A stretch of 64,000 nt of DNA. It comes from CAZODA01 sp964578485 (GTDB lineage: Bacteria > Bacteroidota > Bacteroidia > Bacteroidales > Marinilabiliaceae). Location of the stretch: positions 1 to 64,000 of the forward strand of contig CAZODA010000001.1 in NCBI GenBank assembly GCA_964578485.1, read 5' to 3'. The notes beneath the pieces were generated by a model that was not told where the DNA came from, did no database searches, and saw only the letters and a list, made by a program, of their open reading frames with translations. Position 1 is the first letter of the stretch. Every line of letters starts with the position of its first letter. The translations under genes were made by a program, and so were the position numbers. Shown here in pieces: positions 54,227-63,774 of the stretch.

Positions 54227-57046
54227 TTAGAAATTAGCATTTACACCTAAATTGATAAAACGCGTTTGCGGTGCACCACCAATATTCATTTCCATATGCT
54301 TTCTTTCTTTAGAAACAGTTAACAGGTTTGAACCACTAACATAAATACTCAATCCTTTAATAAAAGTATTAGCAAGACTTTGTTCAGAGAAATCATAAGT
54401 GAGTTGAACTCTTGATAAGTCAAACCTATTTGTCTTATACATCCAGAAAGTTGAATTTCTATAGTTATTATCTCCATTACCTGTAGTCAGACGAGGGAAA
54501 GAGGCAATATCTTTTGTTTCTTCCGTCCATCTATCCCATACAACTTCAGAGTATTTATTGTTTCCTCTAATCCAATAATACCCACTATTTTTAAAGCCAA
54601 TAGCTCCTTGGATACCTGTACCCATAGCAAATAGGGTGAAATTTTTATATTTCAATGTATAATGGAGTCCATAAGTAAAGGGAGGCACAGCCCATCCGTT
54701 ATGGCCAAGATCTACCTGATCTTTGTCATCAATAACTCCGTCATTATTAACATCACGATATTTAATGTCACCGGGCTTAACAGTTCCGAAAGATTGTTCT
54801 GCATGGTTTGCGATATCATCTTCATCCTGAAAAAAGCCTTCTGCTATCAATCCCCAGTAAGCATCTAAAGCTTTTCCTGTTCTATACTGGTAATCATAGT
54901 CATATATCTCATCTCTTCTTACGACCTCACTCGAAAACACCATTCCTGAGAAACCAAGACTATTATTAACTTGACCAATTTGCTTATTCAAAAGAAGTGT
55001 AAAATCGAATCCTGTACGTTTATCTTTATTATAATTCAAATATGGAAGATACGAGAAATCCCAATTTGAATAATATGAGGGATAAATTGTGGCACTTCCT
55101 TGAGTTAATAAACCATCGGTATATTGTAAAAAGTAGTTGGCGTCGAGATTTATAGTTCTATCAAACAAAGACATTTCCAAACCTGCACGAATTTCATTTC
55201 TTTTTACAAAGCTAAGCTCAAGATTTTCACCTCTTGCTGAACCTGTTGTCCATCCACCGGCTGATCCATCTCGCCACTGATACCATCCTCCACGTGGATC
55301 AAAATATCCTTTATACATATAAAAGTCACTAATATCAATATCTTGATTTAGTTTACTGTAAGAAGCATTCAATTTAAGATTATCAACAAATGAAAGGTTA
55401 TCCTTTATAAATGCTTCTTCACTCAATCGCCATCCCAGTGTTCCTGTTGGTGACAAAGCACTTCTGTTTCCTTTGGGAAGTTTAGCTGAGTGAACTATTG
55501 CTCCGGAAAAATCAGCATAATATTTATGGTTGAAATTATAAGTTAGCTGAACTCCCAAATTAGCATTACTGAGTCTGTGGTATGAACTACCTTCATGACT
55601 TTCATCTGCAGAATTTTGATATTGAAAGCCCCAAGCAATTAAAGATGCAGCAAAATTGTGTTTATCTTCAAAGATGCGTTCATAGTCGAACTGCCCTGAG
55701 AATGACATTATTTGAGAATAAATGGAGTTTCCTATAAACTCATTGGTAGCCTCGGTATCTTCATTCTCTTTATTAATGCTTATAATTTTATCATTTCCAT
55801 CCTCATCTAATCCCCATGTAGGCACATAAACAGCATAATCTCTTCTCCATGCTTCCGAATATCCTGCTTCATAATCTAAGCTGTAAGAAGTTTTAAAACT
55901 AAGACCTTCAAGAATTCCGGACAAATCGGCTAAAGCACCAACTTTAAACATAAAGGTACGCGACTTATTTTTAACATATCCTGCCGCAAGCATATCTCCA
56001 AAGGTATGAGTTCTGTCATTCTGGGTTCCACCTATCAAATATTTACCATCCAATACTGTTCTGGCATTTTCAACCATAGCTTCCATATCAGGATCAGCGA
56101 GGTCTATCATATTTATAGGTAGTAAGGGCGCAAACCAGTTTGGTCGTAAATTTGCGGCTGAACCCCAAAAATCTCCCCGTCCCCGGTAATTATCATTAAT
56201 CACCACAGCTGCATTTGTATAGGCCGACAACCAATCCGAAAGTTTCATATCAACATTGGCTCTCATATTAAATCTTAGGTCGTGATCCTTTTTTTGTTCT
56301 CCAAATTTTACCAGACCATTGCTATATACTCCACCAAAATTAGAGTAGTATCTGGTTCTATCATTTCCTCCAAAAATCTCGGTAGTAAAATCAGTTCTAT
56401 TTGAAAAATCTTTTAAATATTCGGAGCTATAGAAATCCATATCGGGATAACGATATATATTGCTTCCTTCTCTTGAGCTATCTATTTGATCCTGCGAATA
56501 TAGTTCCGTTTCATTATCATTTGCTCTTGCCTCATTGTATAACTCCATATATTCAGGTGAATTCAAATATTTTGGATAAGCTTTAGGAATGTGCAGGCCT
56601 GAATTAATACGAATTTTCACTTCAAGCGGCTGATCTATTCCACGTTTTGTTGTAATCAAAACCACTCCTTTTGCAGCCCTACTTCCATATAAAACAACTG
56701 CATTAGCACCTTTAAGAATAGTTACAGATTCTATTTCGGTAGGCACAACAGCTCCTGCTCCCATGGGGAAACCATCAATTAAAACCAATGGACCTTGACC
56801 CCAAATATTACCATTATAGCCTCCAACAAAACTTTGCAGTCCGTCTAAGCTATAAGTGTAAAAATTCTTATTAAGCAGTTCAGGTATATTTACCGAAGAT
56901 ATTCCTCCTGGCAGATCATCTTTCGCTATTTTCCCAAAGGCAACATTGACAATACTGTCATTCGTTTCTTGTGCCTGAACATTCACCATAAAAAGCATAG
57001 TTATGGCGTAAAAAACACTACAGGCATATATTATTTTATTCTTCAT
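54227..57046 (-). CDS. SusC/RagA-family receptor lacking the N-terminal extension
   Basis: A 939-residue TonB-dependent receptor, about 100-150 residues shorter than its neighbours. After the signal peptide (ends near VQAQE, residue 27) it goes directly to the pre-plug segment VNVAFGKIAKDDLPGGISSV and the plug (about 45-150; GPLVLIDGFPMG, VVLYGSRAAKGVVLITTKRG). The CarboxypepD_reg-like sandwich seen in the other three receptors is absent. The barrel is complete and ends LGVNANF. Absence could alter how it couples to TonB or to SusD. It is the third gene of the unit, 69 bases after the first SusD gene. Confidence 0.92.
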   Translation of the reverse strand: MKNKIIYACSVFYAITMLFMVNVQAQETNDSIVNVAFGKIAKDDLPGGISSVNIPELLNKNFYTYSLDGLQSFVGGYNGNIWGQGPLVLIDGFPMGAGAVVPTEIESVTILKGANAVVLYGSRAAKGVVLITTKRGIDQPLEVKIRINSGLHIPKAYPKYLNSPEYMELYNEARANDNETELYSQDQIDSSREGSNIYRYPDMDFYSSEYLKDFSNRTDFTTEIFGGNDRTRYYSNFGGVYSNGLVKFGEQKKDHDLRFNMRANVDMKLSDWLSAYTNAAVVINDNYRGRGDFWGSAANLRPNWFAPLLPINMIDLADPDMEAMVENARTVLDGKYLIGGTQNDRTHTFGDMLAAGYVKNKSRTFMFKVGALADLSGILEGLSFKTSYSLDYEAGYSEAWRRDYAVYVPTWGLDEDGNDKIISINKENEDTEATNEFIGNSIYSQIMSFSGQFDYERIFEDKHNFAASLIAWGFQYQNSADESHEGSSYHRLSNANLGVQLTYNFNHKYYADFSGAIVHSAKLPKGNRSALSPTGTLGWRLSEEAFIKDNLSFVDNLKLNASYSKLNQDIDISDFYMYKGYFDPRGGWYQWRDGSAGGWTTGSARGENLELSFVKRNEIRAGLEMSLFDRTINLDANYFLQYTDGLLTQGSATIYPSYYSNWDFSYLPYLNYNKDKRTGFDFTLLLNKQIGQVNNSLGFSGMVFSSEVVRRDEIYDYDYQYRTGKALDAYWGLIAEGFFQDEDDIANHAEQSFGTVKPGDIKYRDVNNDGVIDDKDQVDLGHNGWAVPPFTYGLHYTLKYKNFTLFAMGTGIQGAIGFKNSGYYWIRGNNKYSEVVWDRWTEETKDIASFPRLTTGNGDNNYRNSTFWMYKTNRFDLSRVQLTYDFSEQSLANTFIKGLSIYVSGSNLLTVSKERKHMEMNIGGAPQTRFINLGVNANF

Positions 57047-57115
57047 TTTATCGTTATTTATTATTTTCTACCAATTCAAATGGTTTAAAACGATCATTAA
57101 ATTCCACATTATTTA

Positions 57116-58978
57116 CTACCATCCCGGATTTTGTTTAAATTCAGGATATAAGTTTACATCTGATGTTAGAAATGGAAACCAATAATGTTTCTCACTTAGA
57201 TTTCTTTCTGCAAGCAGGGTAAATCTAAAGTCAGCTACTTCAGCATTAATTGGATCTGCATATAGTACATTATTAGGTGTAACACGATCGAATTCAACAG
57301 CAAATTTCTGTGTATAAGGTCTACTAAGCAATAGCTTCCAACGTCTTAGGTCATTAAAACGGTGTCCTTCAAATGAAAGTTCAACAGCTCGTTCACGTCT
57401 TAATTCTTTCATAAACTCTGTATTATTACTTAAATATTTTGAATTAAGAGCTGCGACATCAGCTCTTGCCCTAACCTTATTTACTGCATCAACTGCATTT
57501 ATTGAATATCCTGATCCCGGAACTGTAGCTGTGGGAGATCCATATCCCATAGCAAGCGCTTCAGCATATAATAAATATACATCAGCCAATCGCATAAAAC
57601 TAAGTACCATAACATTACCGTCTTGATATCCGTCCCATTGGTTCAAGTATTGATTAGTATATTTTTTATTCATATAACCTGTAAGTACAGCCTTAACTCC
57701 TGAATCTTTTCTAAAACGCCCATCAGTTTGTAGGCTTGCATATTGGGTATGGTCTGGTTGTGCTTGTAAGGTTACTTGTACTCCGTCAAAAATAATATCA
57801 TGATAAAAACGGGGGTCACGATCTTTCCATGGGAATTTACTATCCCAACCTGAAGCTTCATCCTCAAGTGGAAGTCCATTTTTCATTCCATAGTATTGCA
57901 CATAATTGGCAGTGGGATAAACTTTAATTCCTGATGGAATCAAGGTCATTGGGCGATAATCATTTACCTGGTTCCAGCGGAAACGTGAAGCAGCTTCAAT
58001 CAAGTTTTCCTGAAAGATAGCTTCATTCAAACCGGGGACTCTATTACCTTGATTATGTGTATAGAAAACCTCTGAATATTTTTCAAATTCCGCTAATTCA
58101 TATCTGCCTGTTTCTTCCGTCAATTTTAAAGCTTGAGCTAAAGCTTCTGCTGCTTGTTTGCAGTACTCCTCATTATATGTTGCGCTATTTCCAGACACTT
58201 CATTCATCAGTGGACTTCCGGCATAAAGCAAGTTTTTTCCTTTATATGCCAAGGCCATTATTTTATTTATACGCATATTATTATTACCGAGGGTCATTTT
58301 ACCGACTTGGGTATCATCCCAATTTACTGGTAAAAGATCAGCAGCTCTTTGGAAGTCAGCAGCAGCTTTATCGGCAGTTTCCTGATATGTCAGTCTTGCT
58401 CTTCTAAAGACTTCATCTGCAGGTATTGCTTCGTCGATATAAGGTAAGCCACCCCAATATTTCATTAGCATGAAGTGATACCATCCTCTAAAGAAATACA
58501 ATTGTCCTTCAATTAGTTTTCTTTCTTCATCGGTCGCTTCAGTCAACAAGTCCAAATTAGCAATTCCTAAATTTGCTTTACGGATTCCGGCCCATGATTG
58601 TCCGTATAAGTGTTTCTTGGAGAATCTATCGCCTTGACTGATATGTCCTCCCGCACCGAACCAGTTCCATTGAGAAGTATTCCATGCCCAGTAATCACCT
58701 TGTTCAACTGAATACCAAAAGAGTCTGTGTTCATTAAGTTCCCAATGTTCATCCTCACCAAAGTTCCAGTTAGTATGCCAGTCACCACCTGTAACTATTG
58801 GAATTCCATTGTACAATTCTTCTACGAAACCTTGAAAATTACGGAAATTTTTGTAGGCATCTTCAGGGTTAATTTCTGTTAATGGAGATTTGTCCAGATA
58901 ATCTTCACAGGAACTTAATCCTAAAAGACCAGTCACAAGGACAAATACTACCAGTATTTTGCTTACTATATTATTCAT
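57116..58978 (-). CDS. SusD/RagB-family outer-membrane lipoprotein
   Basis: A 620-residue surface lipoprotein (LGLSSC, cysteine 24). The mature start EDYLDKSPLTEINPEDAYKN and the late motif ELRRERAVELSFEGHRFNDLRRW are standard for SusD. The region around 60-115 is notably rich in tryptophan (WHTNWNFGEDEHWELNEH, YWAWNTSQWNWFGAGG), which may form an aromatic glycan-binding platform; that is a suggestion from composition. It follows its SusC by 11 bases. Confidence 0.93.
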   Translation of the reverse strand: MNNIVSKILVVFVLVTGLLGLSSCEDYLDKSPLTEINPEDAYKNFRNFQGFVEELYNGIPIVTGGDWHTNWNFGEDEHWELNEHRLFWYSVEQGDYWAWNTSQWNWFGAGGHISQGDRFSKKHLYGQSWAGIRKANLGIANLDLLTEATDEERKLIEGQLYFFRGWYHFMLMKYWGGLPYIDEAIPADEVFRRARLTYQETADKAAADFQRAADLLPVNWDDTQVGKMTLGNNNMRINKIMALAYKGKNLLYAGSPLMNEVSGNSATYNEEYCKQAAEALAQALKLTEETGRYELAEFEKYSEVFYTHNQGNRVPGLNEAIFQENLIEAASRFRWNQVNDYRPMTLIPSGIKVYPTANYVQYYGMKNGLPLEDEASGWDSKFPWKDRDPRFYHDIIFDGVQVTLQAQPDHTQYASLQTDGRFRKDSGVKAVLTGYMNKKYTNQYLNQWDGYQDGNVMVLSFMRLADVYLLYAEALAMGYGSPTATVPGSGYSINAVDAVNKVRARADVAALNSKYLSNNTEFMKELRRERAVELSFEGHRFNDLRRWKLLLSRPYTQKFAVEFDRVTPNNVLYADPINAEVADFRFTLLAERNLSEKHYWFPFLTSDVNLYPEFKQNPGW

Positions 58979-58989
58979 ACAATTATGAT

Positions 58990-61900
58990 TTATAATGTTA
59001 TTTCAATACCAAAGGTAAAGCGTTTAGTAGTGGGGTATGCTCCAAAACTAGAGTTTCCACCAAAATTCGACTCCCTATCGTCGGGCATTTTAGTCCAGAA
59101 CCATAGGTTAGACCCACTTAAGTATAATCTGCAGGTCTGCATTCCAAACCTACCCACCTTACTTCTATCAAAGGCATAAGAAACTTCAGCATTTCTTAAC
59201 CTTATAAACGACCCGTCATATAAATAACGTGTACCATTAGCATCGGGTCCTACGGTAGCAGTTTTCCTTGGAAGGGATATTTCGCCACCTTCTATATAAT
59301 TCCAGTAGCTTCCTTCTTTAAACACTACGTTTGAAGTAGAATGGAAAGTTGGGAAAGCAACTTCGCGCGTGACATCAGTAACTCCATAGAACTGCACATA
59401 AGCTTTAAAGCCACTTTTTTCAAGCCCCAAGGAAAGGTTGAAAGTGTTTTCCGGTACGTCAGTATAGCCATATGGTGCTCTATCATAAGTATCGACAACA
59501 CCATCGCCATTAAAGTCTATTATATTGAAATCGCCTGGCAATTTATGTTCATTATTTGTAGTTCTTTCGGTACTTCCATAAACATCATCCCAAGTACGTA
59601 AAAAACCATAATCGATATAAGAAAGGGTTCTTCCTATTGGGAAGTCTTCATTTTTTTGATATGCCGGCAACAGTTGTGGTTCATCACGGAATTTTACAGT
59701 ATTCTCAGCATGTGTCATACTTGTGTTCATCCACAATCTTAGTCCGTTTCCAAAAACCTGATTAAGCCTTAGCTCTATTTCATATCCTTGTGATTCAACA
59801 ATACCGAGGTTTGCTGTTGGCGCTGTAGTACCAAAATAAGAAGGAATTGCTCTTTGATTTCCATTAATTAAAATATCGGTACGCTCATCATTAAAAAAAT
59901 CTACTGAGCCTGTAATTAATCCGCCAATAAAACCATAATCAATACCTAAGTTACGTTTTTCAACAGTTTCCCAAGAAATATTAGGGTTACCTAAAGAACT
60001 TATTCTATAAAATGGATAAATACTATTTGTTGGAACAGTACCAAAAACAGCAGATCCTCCAAAGCTCCACTGATCACGATACAGCCATCTTCCTCCAACG
60101 TTATCATCACCAATACGACCCCATGAAGCTCTAATTTTAATTAGATCAACAAAGCTTACATCATTCATAAACTGTTCTTCAGTAATAGTCCATCCCCCTG
60201 AAATTGATGGGAAGAATTCAAATCTGTATCCAGGGCCAAATTTTTCAGATCCGTTATATGCACCATTAAACTCGAAGAAATATTTCATTGCATAGTTGTA
60301 AGTAGTTCTAAACACCCAATCTTCCCTATAGCTTGGGAAAGTACTACCTCGTGCAACTTGCTCTCGACTGAACAGTGCCAAACCTGTAACTTCATGATTT
60401 GCAAAATTACGATCATAGTTAAATTGTCCTGAGTAGTACATTTTTCTAAAAGTTTGACCTACATCAACATTACCACCTTCAATTTCCCATCTTATAGATT
60501 CTGCAAAATCGAGCTGCGTTCCTAAATTTCTTTCAGTTTCGTAATGTGTATCCCCATTATCGGGATCCACCCATATTCTCTGTGCATTATTGTATAAGTC
60601 ATTAATTCCTCTTCCCCTTTCACGGAAGGAGTTATCAAGTGAAAAATTAACTCTGGCTGTTAAACCTTTTGTTATTATATCCAACTTTTGGGTTAAATAA
60701 AAGTCGGTATTTATTTGAGTAGAAGTTCTTTTTTCAATCCCTGATAAAGCAAGTAAATAAACCGAATTAGGCACGTCGGCATTTCTTGGAGCATACCATC
60801 CCCATGAACCATCCGAATAAATAGGACGCATAGCATCAGGAGAAGTACGATAAGCAGAAGCCCAGTATGCTGCATCTGAATCGGAAGCATTCCAAGGAAG
60901 TTTGCGTACACCGTTAGAACCAAACAGGTTTGTTGAAAATTTGGTGGTTTTGCTAATATTAAAGTCTAAGTTGCTTCGTACGTTTATTCTATTATAACCA
61001 TATCCTGAGTCATAACCTCTGTTATTATCGAAGCTCTTAAACAGGTCTCCTTCATGCACAAAATCGACAGCGGTGAAATATTGAGCAAAATCAGTACCCC
61101 CCGAAACATTAATACTTGTTTGGTAAGACATGGCATGGCTTTTAAACAATTCCTTTTCCCAATCAACATTGGGATATCTATCCCATTCTGCATCATTAAG
61201 TGGGTGGCGATACTTTGAAATAATATCTACGGGTCTGTGATCGGCCCAACCAATTGGAGAAACAGCCAGTTCTCTTTCAATGGCACGGTTTCTGATCATT
61301 AGCGCATCATAGGCATCATATTTTTCAGGCAATTTTGAAACTACTTTTGCCGTCATGCTCCCACGTACTTGAATATTTGCCTTTCCTTTTGCACCACGTT
61401 TTGTTGTAACAAGAATTACACCGTTTGCACCTTTTACACCATAAACAGCAGTAGCTGAAGCATCTTTTAATACCGATACTGTTTCAACAGAAGAAATATC
61501 AACCGAATTCAAAGGCCTTTCTATACCATCAACTAAAACCAAAGGGTCACTATTGTTCCATGAGCTTCTGGTTCTAATAATAATGCGTGGATCTTCAGCA
61601 CCCGGCATACCACTTGTTTGAGAAGTAATAACACCCGGTAGGTTACCGGTTAATGCAGCACCCAAACTGCTTACTCCTCCTGTTCGTTGTAAAGTCTCAG
61701 CGTTAGTTTGTGTTATAGCCCCTACCACACTTGCTCTTTTTTGTTGTCCATATCCCACTATCACTACCTCTTCAAACATTTGTGAGCTATCTATAAGGAC
61801 AATATCGATTCTTGACCTTCCGGCAACATCAATTATTTGTGTCTCCATTCCTAAAAATGAAACCTCCAACTGTGTATCTTCAGGTTCAAGTGAAATTCGA

Positions 61901-62127
61901 TAATTGCCATCAAAATCAGTAATTACACCAACTCCGGGTTTACCAACAACCAAGATAGTTACACCATATAGAGGTTCTTGATTGGAATCAACTATTTTCC
62001 CCTCTACAGTAACTCTTCCTTGTGCCCTAAGATCTGAAACGCTGCCAACCAGCATTAGAACAACCAGAAGTTTAATAAATATCCACCTTAGAGGATGGCA
62101 GATAATACAACCGTCTATTTTCTTCAT
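58990..62127 (-). CDS. SusC/RagA-family TonB-dependent receptor
   Basis: First gene of the five-gene unit; 1045 residues. A long signal segment ends near DLRAQG (residue 37), followed by a CarboxypepD_reg-like domain (about 38-112; VEGKIVDSNQEPLYGVTILV), the consensus junction FEEVVIVGYGQQKRASVVGA (113-132) and a plug (about 130-247) with DPLVLVDGIERP and AVYGVKGANGVILVTTKRG. The barrel ends FTFGIEITL. Among the receptors here it is closest to the textbook SusC pattern. A 510-base leader region lies upstream. Cargo unknown. Confidence 0.94.
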   Translation of the reverse strand: MKKIDGCIICHPLRWIFIKLLVVLMLVGSVSDLRAQGRVTVEGKIVDSNQEPLYGVTILVVGKPGVGVITDFDGNYRISLEPEDTQLEVSFLGMETQIIDVAGRSRIDIVLIDSSQMFEEVVIVGYGQQKRASVVGAITQTNAETLQRTGGVSSLGAALTGNLPGVITSQTSGMPGAEDPRIIIRTRSSWNNSDPLVLVDGIERPLNSVDISSVETVSVLKDASATAVYGVKGANGVILVTTKRGAKGKANIQVRGSMTAKVVSKLPEKYDAYDALMIRNRAIERELAVSPIGWADHRPVDIISKYRHPLNDAEWDRYPNVDWEKELFKSHAMSYQTSINVSGGTDFAQYFTAVDFVHEGDLFKSFDNNRGYDSGYGYNRINVRSNLDFNISKTTKFSTNLFGSNGVRKLPWNASDSDAAYWASAYRTSPDAMRPIYSDGSWGWYAPRNADVPNSVYLLALSGIEKRTSTQINTDFYLTQKLDIITKGLTARVNFSLDNSFRERGRGINDLYNNAQRIWVDPDNGDTHYETERNLGTQLDFAESIRWEIEGGNVDVGQTFRKMYYSGQFNYDRNFANHEVTGLALFSREQVARGSTFPSYREDWVFRTTYNYAMKYFFEFNGAYNGSEKFGPGYRFEFFPSISGGWTITEEQFMNDVSFVDLIKIRASWGRIGDDNVGGRWLYRDQWSFGGSAVFGTVPTNSIYPFYRISSLGNPNISWETVEKRNLGIDYGFIGGLITGSVDFFNDERTDILINGNQRAIPSYFGTTAPTANLGIVESQGYEIELRLNQVFGNGLRLWMNTSMTHAENTVKFRDEPQLLPAYQKNEDFPIGRTLSYIDYGFLRTWDDVYGSTERTTNNEHKLPGDFNIIDFNGDGVVDTYDRAPYGYTDVPENTFNLSLGLEKSGFKAYVQFYGVTDVTREVAFPTFHSTSNVVFKEGSYWNYIEGGEISLPRKTATVGPDANGTRYLYDGSFIRLRNAEVSYAFDRSKVGRFGMQTCRLYLSGSNLWFWTKMPDDRESNFGGNSSFGAYPTTKRFTFGIEITL

Positions 62128-62637
62128 AATTTAACTTAATTTGTTTATGTAATCAGTACAAACCAAAAATTCTATCAAGACTTCAGTAAAACCTTATAAA
62201 AACTTGAGCTATTAAGAATAAAAGAATTTGAAAATACATGCCATAACAACTGCAAATCCTTAAACATCTTAATTCATCCCTAATCTTTATGATGATTTTA
62301 AATGGTTTTCTTTTAATGTAAATAAAGCTTACATCTAATAATTTTAAGCATGCAATAATAGCATTATAACCTAGCGAAAGCATAGACTATTAGATATTAA
62401 TTTGTTGATTTTAGATAATCTTCAAAATCGGAAAGCAAGCTAAAGAGCTTGTATTAAGAAGGTTAATGTAGAAAATGGGGTGCTTTTCAATGTTAAGAAA
62501 ATTAAACTTATGTTTAATTTAGCAATGACAAGTTGTAGATTGACATATTTGATTTATTAATTGAACAAAGGCAGGGCTGTTATTCTCTTTACAGCCCTGC
62601 CTTTAAACATAATTGATTGATTATCATCAATGATTGT
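62128..62637. promoter_or_regulatory. Long upstream region of the SusC/D operon
   Basis: 510 bases between the first SusC gene and the sugar-binding lipoprotein gene, both on the minus strand. It holds the terminator of the latter (62567-62604) and must hold the promoter of the former. No exact TAnnTTTG match was found on the minus strand, and no repeat or convincing small gene; a 66-codon frame at 62183-62383 is rejected. A long untranslated leader is possible. Confidence 0.45.
62567..62604 (-). terminator. Intrinsic terminator after the sugar-binding lipoprotein gene
   Basis: A perfect 14-base stem: AAAGGCAGGGCTGT (62567-62580) and ACAGCCCTGCCTTT (62591-62604), loop TATTCTCTTT. It is the strongest G/C-rich hairpin in the AT-rich surroundings and lies 34 bases beyond the stop codon at 62638. 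The U-tract is short. Confidence 0.75.
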
Positions 62638-63636
62638 TCATCTAATTTCATTCCAAGTATATTGGCCTGTGTTTATCAGTTCTTTTTCGATATTATTTTT
62701 TGTAACGGGAACTGATGACATTCTGTAAGTAGGTATATCTTCTGTTCCGTTGAATGTTGTCCAGTTTGCTATACTTTTTGGATCTTGTCCTTTAAGCATC
62801 ATTTCAATTATATCTGCAACCTTATATCCCAGAGCTTTGTAGGGGTGATAAATTGTTAAATACATTTCTTCTTTATAAATACTTTTAACTGCTTCCGGTG
62901 TGGCATCCTGTCCGGTAAGTATAACTTTACCTTCGAGATCATATTTTCTCAATACTTCAAGTACTCCCATTGCCATAGGGTCGCTACATGCAATAACAGC
63001 ATCTATATCCAAACCATAAGCATCAATTACTTGTTGCATTTCATAGGCTGCCCGCTTTTGATTCCATCCTTCAATATAAGAGCTGAACAACAAATTGATT
63101 TTCCCGTTTGCTATATGGGGTTCAAGTATTTCGTCGATATACTGTTTTACTTCATAACCATTACGATCAAAACGGTCACCTGCCAATACTACATAATTTC
63201 CACTCGGACGTTGTGACAGAGCAGCTTCGCAGAAAGAACGTGCGATATCTTCATTGTTTCCGGTAAAAAACAAATCATAAGAGGCATTATTTATAAGTCG
63301 GTTATAAGCAATCACCTTAACACCTTGGCGTTTTGCATCTCTGATTAGTGGTGCGATAGTATTTCCATTTACTGCAACAACAACCAAGACATCAACTCCT
63401 TCTTTCAATAATTCATTACCCTGTCGTAATTGCAATACATCATTATCTTCCGCATTTTTTATTATTGTTTGAATTCCTTTTTTAGCAAGTGCTTCTGCAA
63501 TATAATTGCCTTCATCCACAAACCTAATAAAGCTACTATCAGGATAAAGATAAGCTACCTTATGAGTTTGGCTACCACTACAGGATAAAATCAAGCTATA
63601 AACAGCTATAAAAAAGAGCTTAAAAAAAGTACGCAT
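62638..63636 (-). CDS. Periplasmic sugar-binding lipoprotein (XylF/RbsB type)
   Basis: A type I periplasmic binding protein, 332 residues, lipid-anchored (LILSC, cysteine 19). Two Rossmann-like lobes are visible: HKVAYLYPDSSFIRFVDEGN, VDVLVVVAVNGNTIAPLI and KVIAYNRLI for lobe one, VVLAGDRFDRNGYEVKQYI and DAVIACSDPMAMGVLEVL for lobe two, with ILTGQDATPEAVKSI as the family-typical late motif. Closest in pattern to xylose/ribose-binding proteins. No ABC permease or ATPase gene is present. It is divergent from a membrane sensor gene beginning at 63775, so it may deliver a sugar signal rather than feed a transporter. Confidence 0.88.
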   Translation of the reverse strand: MRTFFKLFFIAVYSLILSCSGSQTHKVAYLYPDSSFIRFVDEGNYIAEALAKKGIQTIIKNAEDNDVLQLRQGNELLKEGVDVLVVVAVNGNTIAPLIRDAKRQGVKVIAYNRLINNASYDLFFTGNNEDIARSFCEAALSQRPSGNYVVLAGDRFDRNGYEVKQYIDEILEPHIANGKINLLFSSYIEGWNQKRAAYEMQQVIDAYGLDIDAVIACSDPMAMGVLEVLRKYDLEGKVILTGQDATPEAVKSIYKEEMYLTIYHPYKALGYKVADIIEMMLKGQDPKSIANWTTFNGTEDIPTYRMSSVPVTKNNIEKELINTGQYTWNEIR

Positions 63637-63774
63637 AATTTTTAATTATAAATAAAAAAATAAAATTTAAAACCAATTTACCTTTTAATACGTAAGAATA
63701 AATAATTGTTTACATTATTTTGATATTTTAATTTAAAATAGAGCTTATTTAAATTCTTTCTAAACAACAAGAAT

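Noticed and set aside
54208..54240. Earlier ATG for the SusD gene, overlapping the SusC gene
   Set aside because: It would put eleven residues before an otherwise standard lipoprotein signal; the ATG at 54207 fits better.
62183..62383. 66-codon frame upstream of the SusC/D operon
   Set aside because: Not supported by motif or context; the region must contain the operon promoter.
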